Shown here piece by piece: positions 32,637 through 39,544 of a stretch of 64,000 bases of DNA (its first letter is position 1; the number at the start of each line of letters is the position of its first letter). Position numbers and translations under genes: made by a program. The notes under the pieces are model-generated. The model ran no database searches. It saw only the letters and a list, made by a program, of their open reading frames with translations, and was not told the origin of the DNA. This stretch comes from JANRLJ01 sp033762735. Lineage in GTDB: Bacteria; Chloroflexota; Anaerolineae; Aggregatilineales; Phototrophicaceae. The stretch covers positions 15,876 to 79,875 of the forward strand of contig JANRLJ010000007.1 in NCBI GenBank assembly GCA_033762735.1. The letters run 5' to 3'.

Positions 32637-33902
32637 CTAAGCAGTCACACGCTGCTGATAGCTCTCCACAAAGGCCACCGCCTGCCCGATGCCGTCCTCG
32701 TCGCGGATGCGCTGACCGAGAGCACTCGCCTGCTGCCGCATCGTGGCGTCGCTCACGGCTTCGCGAATGGCTTCCGCCAGCTTTTGCGCGGTGAGCTTTT
32801 TGCGCGGGATGGGCGACGGCCCCACACCCAGGTTCATCACCCGCTGTCCCCAGAAGGGCTGATCGGCCATAAAGGGGATGATGATCGATGGCACCCCTGC
32901 CCGTAACCCGGCAGCGGTTGTTCCCGCGCCGCCGTGATGCACGACCGCCGCCATGCGTGGGAACAGCCAGCTATGTGGGATAGACGAGATTACATGGACA
33001 GTATCCGGCAGATCAGCCGTTTTTAACCCACCCCAGCCCGAAGCCAGCACCCCACGCTGACCCGAAAGTGCCAGCGCTTCCAGCGCGATTCGCCCCGCTT
33101 CTTCGGGATTGCGGCTGCCCATGCTGCCAAAGCCGATGTACACGGGTGGTGTACCCGCGTTCAGGAAATCGACCAGGTCTGCCGGGGGAGTCCAGCCGTC
33201 GGGTTCATCAAGAAACCAGTAACCCGTGACGATGTGGTTTTCCGGCCAGTCCGAAGGGCGCGGCAGGACGTGGCGGCTGTAGCCGTACATGGCGGGCACA
33301 CTATCGCGCTCCAATGAAGGAAACGGTCCCCAGAACGGGGCCTTTCCCAGACCCAGAACCCGGCGGTTGCTCACGTCAACCTGTTTGGAGCTTTGCCAGA
33401 ACATCTGCCGTGTGATGTTAAAGGACAGGGCATTCAACGCCCCACCAATAGGAAGACCTGGCACCAGCGGACTCGCGAATTCGCGAGTGGGCGTGAACGG
33501 GAAGACATACGCCTGAATCATCGGAATGTTCATCATCGTGGCGATGGTATGAACGCTCATGATGCCCGTTCCGGTAATGATGAGGTCGGTGCCTTCAAGC
33601 TGCGCTGGCAGTTTCCCGGCGATACTGTCCGCATGATTCTTCATCTCGCTCTGCATCTTCGCAAGCACTTTGAGGAAGTTGCCGCTTTCCGTCACCTTGC
33701 GCCATTCATCATTCTGGATGATGTCCTCGATATTCTCCCCGGTCGAGCGGAATTCCAGACCCGCTTCCGTGATCAGCGTTTCAAAGTTTTCGCTTGCCAG
33801 CACACGCACGTTGTACCCGACGTCCTTTAGCCCTTTGCCCAAACCAATGTAAGGCTGTACGTCGCCTCGTGTTCCAGAGGCAACAATGGAAATGTTCTTC
33901 AT
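32637..33902 (-). CDS. UGT-like glycosyltransferase (sterol 3-beta-glucosyltransferase type, GT1/GT28)
   Basis: Protein of 421 aa, two-domain GT-B fold. The N-terminal ISIVASGTRGDVQPYIGLGKG and the C-terminal donor-binding part (GSMGSRNPEEAGRIALEAL, SSIPHSWLFPRMAAVVHHGG, GTTAAGLRAGVPSIIIPFMA, DQPFWGQRV) match the sterol glucosyltransferase/MGT group, which transfers hexoses to lipids or polyketides. The acceptor is unknown. GGAG lies ten nt before ATG 33902. A TetR-type gene, now frameshifted, lies upstream in the same direction, and a family B repeat separates the two. Export or detoxification of a glycosylated compound is possible. Confidence 0.88.
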   Translation of the reverse strand: MKNISIVASGTRGDVQPYIGLGKGLKDVGYNVRVLASENFETLITEAGLEFRSTGENIEDIIQNDEWRKVTESGNFLKVLAKMQSEMKNHADSIAGKLPAQLEGTDLIITGTGIMSVHTIATMMNIPMIQAYVFPFTPTREFASPLVPGLPIGGALNALSFNITRQMFWQSSKQVDVSNRRVLGLGKAPFWGPFPSLERDSVPAMYGYSRHVLPRPSDWPENHIVTGYWFLDEPDGWTPPADLVDFLNAGTPPVYIGFGSMGSRNPEEAGRIALEALALSGQRGVLASGWGGLKTADLPDTVHVISSIPHSWLFPRMAAVVHHGGAGTTAAGLRAGVPSIIIPFMADQPFWGQRVMNLGVGPSPIPRKKLTAQKLAEAIREAVSDATMRQQASALGQRIRDEDGIGQAVAFVESYQQRVTA

Positions 33903-33937
33903 GATGGGTGAACTCCAATGGTTAAATACGAACGATT

Positions 33938-33982
33938 TTGCCCTCACCCCAAACCCCTCTCCCTCATGGAGAGGAGCTTCAA
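33938..33982. repeat. Family B repeat copy 1 (CCCTCACCCC...CCCTCTCCCT)
   Basis: CCCTCACCCCAAACCCCTCT, then a small inverted piece TCTCC...GGAGA and GCTTCAATCC. It is nearly identical over about 35 bp to the copy at 39347-39391 and similar to the inverted copy at 41485-41529. It lies between the UGT-like gene and the tetR-like gene. Confidence 0.75.
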
Positions 33983-34042
33983 TCCCAGCCCTTCACTTAA
34001 AGAGTTGCAGCGTTAAGGGTGGGGGCTTCAAACAGAGTTGCG

Positions 34043-34653
34043 TCACGGTTTGTCGTGCAGGCCGTTCAGCAGCAGATTGGTGAGAACATCGGGTACGGCC
34101 TCCCAGTGATCGATCAGGGTTGAATCTCCCATGATGTGCTCCAGCATCAGCCCCATCATCATGCTGGAAATGGCACGGACGGTCAGCCTGGCTTCAATCT
34201 CGCCCATGCCCAGTTTGGCAGCCTGTTCCTGAAAAAACGCCTCCGCCATCATCAGAGTCGGCTCCAGAACCTGCTGATAGTAGAGGTTGCGCAGTTCTTC
34301 GTTGACCATCATCTCCGACACAATGATGCGAAACAGACCGAAGTTATCCTGCTTGAGCACCATTAGCGGTTGACTCAGAAACAGCCGGATAAAGGTTGGG
34401 AAGTCGAGTTCATCAGGGATGGGCACCGGGTTTGCGCCATGATGGAGTCGCGCATCCGCTCGAAGATTCCTAACAGCAGCGCGGGTTTGCTGTCGAAATA
34501 GTTGTAGATGGTGCCATCCGCAATTCCTGCCTGCTTCGCCACATCGCGAATGGTGGTCGGGTGAAAACCTTTTTCCGCGAAGACGACTGCCGCCGCATCC
34601 AGAATCTGATTTCTGCGCGCTGCAATAAGCTGCTGTTGTATAGCGTCTGACAT
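34043..34653 (-). pseudogene. TetR/AcrR-family regulator with a frameshift
   Basis: The N-terminal helix-turn-helix (ILDAAAVVFAEKGFHPTTIR, QAGIADGTIYNYFDSKPALL) is read in one frame to about 34430. The ligand-binding C-terminal part (PIPDELDFPTFIRLFLSQPL to LLLNGLHDKP) continues in another frame. Adding one A to the AAA run near 34434 would restore a continuous protein (MAQ-N-PVPIPDEL) of about 204 residues, a normal TetR length. This is either a recent one-base deletion or a sequencing error in the run. The ATG at 34653 has GGGGA six nt upstream. An operator palindrome lies about 40 bp upstream. Confidence 0.8.
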
Positions 34654-34694
34654 GGTATTCCCCAAATATCCTGAATTTTTGAACAGGTATTCAT

Positions 34695-34714
34695 TTGAAT
34701 GAGTATTCATTCAA
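34695..34714. promoter_or_regulatory. Probable TetR operator
   Basis: TTGAATGA-GTAT-TCATTCAA is a 20-bp sequence with perfect 8-bp inverted arms. It lies about 42 bp upstream of the tetR-like start, and a further TATTCATT half-site lies to its left. TetR-family repressors commonly bind such palindromes and control themselves. Confidence 0.7.
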
Positions 34715-34800
34715 TATCGAAAAGTGTATGGTAAAACAGTCATGATGTCAAGCACGTCATAATTAATTTTCACAAAAGCATAGAAGCCTAATGCGGGACT

Positions 34801-35556
34801 TCAGCAGATGGGTGTGCTCACTCCATGCAGCGCTCGCCAGCGCTTCAGCGTGGATTGCCAGTCCGGGGCCAGCTCAGGGGGCAGTAAAGCGGCGATTGCC
34901 AGCCCAAGCTGCATATCACGCAGTTCGGTGCGCGTTGCCCATTCAATTGCTGCACCAAAGCGCACCTGCCAGCCGCCGTCTCGCTGCCACCACACGGCAA
35001 CGGGAATGGTCGGCATCTCAAGGCGGCTAAGCCACTCGCCCGCGCCGGGGCGAATCTGCCGGAAGGGGATGCTGGCGCGGCCTTCGGGGAAGACGAACAT
35101 TGCCTGCTGGCGTTTGCGCCACTCGCGCAATCCGACCAAGGATGGTTCAGCACCACCAAAGGGGATGCGCAGCGCATTGTGAGTCCAGCGCTGGTAAATC
35201 CAGTTCAGGAAGCGACGGACGGGGGTATCAGGCGGAGGGCTGGTGCTTCGGGTGCGCTGGCCGATGATGAACAGGGTATGCGATAGGGCGTCAGGACGGG
35301 CTTGCCCCACTGCCTGCATCACCGCTGCACCTGCGTCCAGCGCCGCCCTGCCGCTGAAATGGTTGACAGCCAGCACGAAATAACCGGTCGTAGGCAGGTG
35401 TTCCAGGCCAGCGACCAAAAGAGGTTCTTTGAGGCGGTGGCGTATCAGTGGCGCGAGTCGTCGCTGATGAGTCGTCTCCCATGCAAAACGCAGCCAGAAA
35501 CCAAGAGGCAGGCGCGGGCGGCGCTGTCTGTAACGGGCAAAAGGCGACGGTTCCAT
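34801..35556 (-). CDS. Lysophospholipid acyltransferase-like (PlsC-type) protein
   Basis: Protein of 251 aa. It resembles 1-acyl-glycerol-3-phosphate acyltransferases: LKEPLLVAGLEHLPTTGYFVLAVNHFSG, ALRIPFGG and the MFVFPEGRASIP block with the EGR motif that binds the phosphate. The catalytic H-x4-D motif is not standard: after NH the spacing to Asp is seven residues (NHFSGRAALD). Activity is therefore uncertain. The start codon overlaps the stop of the upstream Ser-rich protein (TAATG), so translation is coupled. Confidence 0.78.
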   Translation of the reverse strand: MEPSPFARYRQRRPRLPLGFWLRFAWETTHQRRLAPLIRHRLKEPLLVAGLEHLPTTGYFVLAVNHFSGRAALDAGAAVMQAVGQARPDALSHTLFIIGQRTRSTSPPPDTPVRRFLNWIYQRWTHNALRIPFGGAEPSLVGLREWRKRQQAMFVFPEGRASIPFRQIRPGAGEWLSRLEMPTIPVAVWWQRDGGWQVRFGAAIEWATRTELRDMQLGLAIAALLPPELAPDWQSTLKRWRALHGVSTPIC

Positions 35557-35975
35557 TACTTGCGCAGCGGTAAATTTTCCAAATCCTCGTCGGTCAAATC
35601 TTCTGGTTTCACAGGTCGGCGTTTGCGTTTTGAACCTGGTGAGTCATTTGCAGACCAGGGGGATGATGTGGCGGATGCCCCTTCAGTCGCGCCTTCACTG
35701 GAAGACTCGCTCGAAAAGGCCACATCACTGGAGGAACTGCTTACGTCCACTTCATCGCGTTCACTGCTGATTCCACTGTTGCCCGACCCGCTGCCGCTGC
35801 TTTCGTTGGAGCCGCTGTCGCCGGAGTTACTGCTCCCGCTGCCGTCTGATCCACTACTGTCGCCGGAGTCACTGCTCCCACCGCTGTCCGAGTCGCTCCC
35901 ACCCGAATCGGACTCCGCACCCAGCAGATAGACCAGGCTGATCCCCAACAGCCAGCGTTGAATGCGTCGTTTCAT
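35556..35975 (-). CDS. Ser/Gly/Asp-rich low-complexity protein
   Basis: Protein of 139 aa. A short hydrophobic N-terminus (RRIQRWLLGISLVYLLGA) could be a signal or anchor. Residues 20-95 are almost only Ser, Gly, Asp, Asn and Glu, in loosely repeated GSDS/SGDSG units. The C-terminus is basic then acidic (KRKRRPVKPEDLTDEDLENL). GGGGGGAAAC precedes the ATG. It is translationally coupled to the acyltransferase through TAATG. Because of the low complexity the function cannot be inferred; it may be a surface or linker-like protein. Confidence 0.6.
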   Translation of the reverse strand: MKRRIQRWLLGISLVYLLGAESDSGGSDSDSGGSSDSGDSSGSDGSGSSNSGDSGSNESSGSGSGNSGISSERDEVDVSSSSSDVAFSSESSSEGATEGASATSSPWSANDSPGSKRKRRPVKPEDLTDEDLENLPLRK

Positions 35976-36058
35976 CGTTTCCCCCCGCTGTGATGGATGC
36001 CGACCTTTGCTCTATTGTACAGGGAGTGGCCGAGCTGTAATCGTTCGGAAGTCCGAAT

Positions 36059-37003
36059 TTATTGCTGCTGCTGCATCTGTTCCTGTTCGATATTGGCTGG
36101 CGACGGTTCGACCAGTTCTTCGGGCATTGGCCCTTCATAGGTGGGCAGGCGGTCGGTCGGGTAGACCTGTACTGATACCTTGAGCGTGGTATCCGCCGAG
36201 CCTTTAAAGACACCTTTGGTCGGTGGCACATCGGCGTAATCGCGCCCAACCGCTACCCGGATATGGCGTTCGCCGGCGAGGACATTGTTGGTCGGGTCGA
36301 ATCCCACCCAGCCTAAATCCGGCAGCAGCGCTTCCACCCAGGCATGAGAAGCGTCGTCAGCAGTGCGGGCGGTGTCCTCATCGCGGTGGAACAGATAGCC
36401 GCTCACGTAGCGACATGGGATGCCGACTTCCCGCGCCAGGGCGATCATGATATGGGCGTAATCCTGGCACACCCCTGCCCGGTTGGAGAGCGCATCATCA
36501 ATCGGTGAATCGACACTGGTGCTGTTGGGTTTATAGGTGAAGCTGAGCCACATTCCCGTATTGATCTGATGCAGCAGCGTGAGCGGATCGTCGCGGCGCA
36601 CAGCGTTCAGTTCTTCTGCCAGTTGATACAGCAGCGGCGTTGGCTGTGCGAAGTGACTCGGTGTGAGCGACTCCCAGGCTTCGGCGGAGTCGATTAAATC
36701 GGGGTACGCATCCCAGCCAGAAGCGGGGAGTGCTGCGGGCAGCGGCTGTGCAGGCGAGGTTTCCACCAGTGACTCGGCCACCAGCAGCAGGCGGCGGTGG
36801 CTTTGCTGGATGTCGAAGTGATGGACGAGGTTGCCGAGCGCGTCACGGAAGGTGCTGACGAGCGTGCGCGGGGTTACGTCCAGTTGAAAGGACAGGCAGC
36901 GCTGACGCGGCTCGGTGCGCGGCTGCATCCGCACTTCCATCATACTTTCGGTGATGGGCACGCTGTAAAGAAATTCAGTGGTATGTCGGATCGAGTAATA
37001 CAT
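36059..37003 (-). CDS. Transglutaminase-like protease/ligase-associated protein
   Basis: Protein of 314 aa. It has the N-terminal beta domain typical of this group (YYSIRHTTEFLYSVPITESMMEVRMQP) and a transglutaminase-like catalytic core: catalytic Cys in NRAGVCQDYAHIMIALAREV, His in DDASHAWVEALLPDLGWVGF and Asp in DPTNN. The C-terminus is Gln-rich. Such proteins co-occur with alpha-E and circularly permuted ATP-grasp proteins, both found on this strand at 38.3 and 43.6 kb. In that context they are proposed to make or cut peptide-like amide bonds. The ATG at 37003 was chosen because relatives begin at this conserved segment. Confidence 0.88.
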   Translation of the reverse strand: MYYSIRHTTEFLYSVPITESMMEVRMQPRTEPRQRCLSFQLDVTPRTLVSTFRDALGNLVHHFDIQQSHRRLLLVAESLVETSPAQPLPAALPASGWDAYPDLIDSAEAWESLTPSHFAQPTPLLYQLAEELNAVRRDDPLTLLHQINTGMWLSFTYKPNSTSVDSPIDDALSNRAGVCQDYAHIMIALAREVGIPCRYVSGYLFHRDEDTARTADDASHAWVEALLPDLGWVGFDPTNNVLAGERHIRVAVGRDYADVPPTKGVFKGSADTTLKVSVQVYPTDRLPTYEGPMPEELVEPSPANIEQEQMQQQQ

Positions 37004-37110
37004 AAGGGCGAGTCTTTGCGCGGGAGGATAAGGTTGACACGCTGGCATTCTGGATAAGACAGCCATTTGTACCGCTTTGCCTGCCGCTCTTGCAACAACA
37101 AAACCGAACA

Positions 37111-37146
37111 AACCGCCAGGACGCGAAGAACGCCAGGACTTTGAAG
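37111..37146. repeat. AACCGCCAGGACGCGAAG repeat fragment
   Basis: AACCGCCAGGACGCGAAGAA followed by CGCCAGGACTTTG resembles one arm of the foldback at 57283-57350. It lies upstream of the transglutaminase start. Confidence 0.45.
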
Positions 37147-37221
37147 CCGTCTAAATCTGGCATTTCCTTGATGGGATTACATATATAATGGAAAAACCGG
37201 CATAAGCACGAATGACTCGGT

Positions 37222-37253
37222 GTACGGGCGAGGCATGCCTCGCCCCTACGGGA
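37222..37253. repeat. Palindromic intergenic element, family A copy 5
   Basis: GGGCGAGGCATGCCTCGCCC core (perfect 20-bp palindrome) with GTAC before it and CTACGGG after. It lies in the 312-bp gap between the esterase and the transglutaminase gene, which otherwise shows no feature besides the repeat at 37111. Confidence 0.78.
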
Positions 37254-37315
37254 ACCCTGATGAATAACGAGCGATGAGCAGCTTACCTCTTTGCCCATCA
37301 CTCATTTCATCGCTT

Positions 37316-38176
37316 TCAGGCCGTTTCGCGTTCAGCATTGACGTTCTGCGTGGGCACCGTCCCATTCAGCAGAAAGCGCAGTGCGTTGGGGATGCGCCTC
37401 GCCCAGGCCGACTCCGTGTGTGCCGCGCCTTCATCCACCACAAACAGCAGATCGTCGTTATAGCGGTAGCCCTTGCGCGCCAGCAGTTCCGCGACTTCAC
37501 GGGCATTCTGGCGAAAGTAGCCCGACCCGCGCGATTGCCCCATCTCCGCTGTGCCGACATCCAGATAAATGCGCCCGCCAGCATAGGGCTGTTCCTGAAT
37601 ATAGGGATAAATCGCCTTACCCGCGAACCAGTAGGCCGGGCTGAGCGCTCCCATAAAGCCGAAAATATCGGGACGATGGAAAAAGGCGAACGTGCTGATA
37701 AGCCCGCCCAGCGATGAGCCGACGATTCCGGTATAGCCACGCCCGGTGAGCGTCTGGAAATCGGTGTCAATGATCGGTTTGAGCGTTTCGGTGATGAAAT
37801 CGACGTATTTCTCGCCCTGTCCGCCGCCCATTTTGAAGTGACGAAACGGCGAATATTCGTGGACGCGGCGCGGGCCAATGTTGCTGATGGCGACCACGAT
37901 GGCCTCGCAGCCTTCGGCAGCCAGCGTTTCCATCGCTTCATCCACCTGCCATTCCCCGGCAAAGCTGGTGGCGGCATCAAACAGATTTTGCCCGTCGTGC
38001 ATGTAGATGACGGGGTAGCGTCGGTCGCTTTGTCCGTGCGAGGGTGGCAGATAGACCATCACATCGCGCTGGTTGTTCAGTTGAGGGCTGTGGACGCTCC
38101 GCCACACGCGCACCCGTCCGCTGATGGTATGCTCGGCGGGATCTTTCCCCTCAAGATAATCTTGCCACTCGGCCAT
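37316..38176 (-). CDS. Alpha/beta-hydrolase, esterase D / Fes-like
   Basis: Protein of 286 aa with the fold of putative esterases related to enterochelin esterase and esterase D. The lid-proximal segment is RDVMVYLPPSHGQSDRRYPVIYMHDGQNLFD, the nucleophile Ser sits in GIVGSSLGGLIS, and the late region GAAHTESAWARR should hold the catalytic His. An N-terminal strand region (HTISGRVRVWRSV) looks like the start of a carbohydrate-binding-type domain. GAGGAGG four nt before ATG 38176 is the best ribosome site in the neighbourhood. The substrate is unknown. It lies between the transglutaminase and alpha-E genes. Confidence 0.87.
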   Translation of the reverse strand: MAEWQDYLEGKDPAEHTISGRVRVWRSVHSPQLNNQRDVMVYLPPSHGQSDRRYPVIYMHDGQNLFDAATSFAGEWQVDEAMETLAAEGCEAIVVAISNIGPRRVHEYSPFRHFKMGGGQGEKYVDFITETLKPIIDTDFQTLTGRGYTGIVGSSLGGLISTFAFFHRPDIFGFMGALSPAYWFAGKAIYPYIQEQPYAGGRIYLDVGTAEMGQSRGSGYFRQNAREVAELLARKGYRYNDDLLFVVDEGAAHTESAWARRIPNALRFLLNGTVPTQNVNAERETA

Positions 38177-38339
38177 TCAGCCTCCTCTGCGAATGTACAC
38201 AGAACACCTTACGGCTGAACTGGCTGCTTGTAAAGACAAAAAAGCCTAAGAATATTTGAAGAATTGGTTATGCCATGAGAACATGATAAGCGTTAATGGA
38301 ATATCCGCCAGATGGTGGATGACAGGAAATCAAACGCCT

Positions 38340-39296
38340 TTATCGAAATGCCACCTCTATCGGGTAAGCGACGTAGGTTTCATAGGCAGCGGTGTGGATG
38401 TCGCTGCACTGGCGTTGAATGTCGCGCAGATAGGCCGACAGGTTATCGTCCATGATCTCGTCGATCTGACCATAGCTGAGCGCAGCACGCAGCTTCCCGG
38501 CCAGGCGATGCACCCGGCTGGATTTGCGAGTGTCCGTCGCGTCGGCGATGCTGTTCAGCGCGGTCTGGATGCAGTCGGCAGAGAAGCGCACCGAGTGGGG
38601 GAAGTCCTCGTTGAGCAGCAGATATTCCGCGATGCGCGAGGGGCGCAAATCCGCCGTATAGACTTTCACATACGCCTCGAAGGCTGTGCAGCACTTCAGC
38701 AGCCCCACCCACTCGAAGTAATCGCTGCGGGTGTGGTCGATCTGCTTATAGGGAAAGCCGCTGAAATGCACATCCAGCAGCGCGGCGACGGCGCTGGCGC
38801 GTTCGATGTTGCGCCCAAGCTGGATGAAGTGCCAGCCTTCATTGTGGCTCATGGTGGAGTCGGTCACGCCCTGGAACATCTGCACCTGATCCTTCATTGT
38901 CTGGAAGAAACGGTGCGGTTCGACGCTCAGGGCGTTTTCGGGCTTTACGTCACGCATGAACAGATAGAGGCGGTTGATCTGCCCCCACATTTCGGTGCTG
39001 ATTCGTTCGCGCACCTGACGGGCGTTCTCGCGGGCGGCGGTGATGCTGGCGAGAATGGAGGCGGTGTTGTCGGGATCGAACGTGAGTTCCTTCACGACAT
39101 CAAGTGTATCGGCCCGATCAACGTGACAGGCCGTTCGCAGGGCAGATTGTACGCGCAGCCAGCGGTCGCGGTCGCGTTCGGGCGAACTCTGTTCCAGCAT
39201 CAGTCCGAGGTGAACATCGAGCAGGCGGGCGGTGTGTTCGGCGCGTTCTAAATAGCGGCTTAACCAGTAGAGGGAATCGGCAACGCGAGAGAGCAT
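38340..39296 (-). CDS. Alpha-E domain protein (DUF403)
   Basis: Protein of 318 aa, nearly all helical. It opens with the family signature MLSRVADSLYWLSRYLERAEHTARLLDVHL and contains ENARQVRERISTEMWGQIN and FIQLGRNIERASAVAALLDV. Alpha-E proteins occur with circularly permuted ATP-grasp enzymes and transglutaminase-like proteins, which are also encoded on this strand; together they are predicted to build or process peptide-like amides. The biochemical role of alpha-E is not settled. The start has no evident Shine-Dalgarno sequence. Confidence 0.92.
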   Translation of the reverse strand: MLSRVADSLYWLSRYLERAEHTARLLDVHLGLMLEQSSPERDRDRWLRVQSALRTACHVDRADTLDVVKELTFDPDNTASILASITAARENARQVRERISTEMWGQINRLYLFMRDVKPENALSVEPHRFFQTMKDQVQMFQGVTDSTMSHNEGWHFIQLGRNIERASAVAALLDVHFSGFPYKQIDHTRSDYFEWVGLLKCCTAFEAYVKVYTADLRPSRIAEYLLLNEDFPHSVRFSADCIQTALNSIADATDTRKSSRVHRLAGKLRAALSYGQIDEIMDDNLSAYLRDIQRQCSDIHTAAYETYVAYPIEVAFR

Positions 39297-39346
39297 GGGA
39301 CGGTACTCAAATCTAATTTTTCAGAATGGACGCAGTTGAATGTTTT

Positions 39347-39391
39347 CGCCCTCACCCCAAACCCCTCTCCCTCAGGTAGAGGGGCTTTAGA
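39347..39391. repeat. Family B repeat copy 2
   Basis: CGCCCTCACCCCAAACCCCT followed by CTCCCTCAGGTAGAGGGGCT, with the arms CCCTCT / AGAGGG able to pair. It lies in the gap between the alpha-E gene and the GT39-like gene. Confidence 0.75.
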
Positions 39392-39544
39392 ACCAAACGC
39401 TTCTCCTTCACCCTGATCGCAGCGGCGGGAGTTGTGGATCCGGAGTTGAAGATTGAATAGACCATATTTTAGCGAATTCTGCCCCGAGTCTCATGGACAA
39501 AGCGCACAGAGTCCATTGTCGCGCTTTTGCTGTTCTTCACAACG

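Noticed and set aside
37004..37111. N-terminal extension of the transglutaminase-like protein
   Set aside because: It runs into a dispersed repeat (37111-37146) and the family start is at 37003.
38256..39251. Open frame of 331 codons on the plus strand
   Set aside because: Antisense of the alpha-E gene, whose family signature is clear. No ribosome site and no recognised domain.
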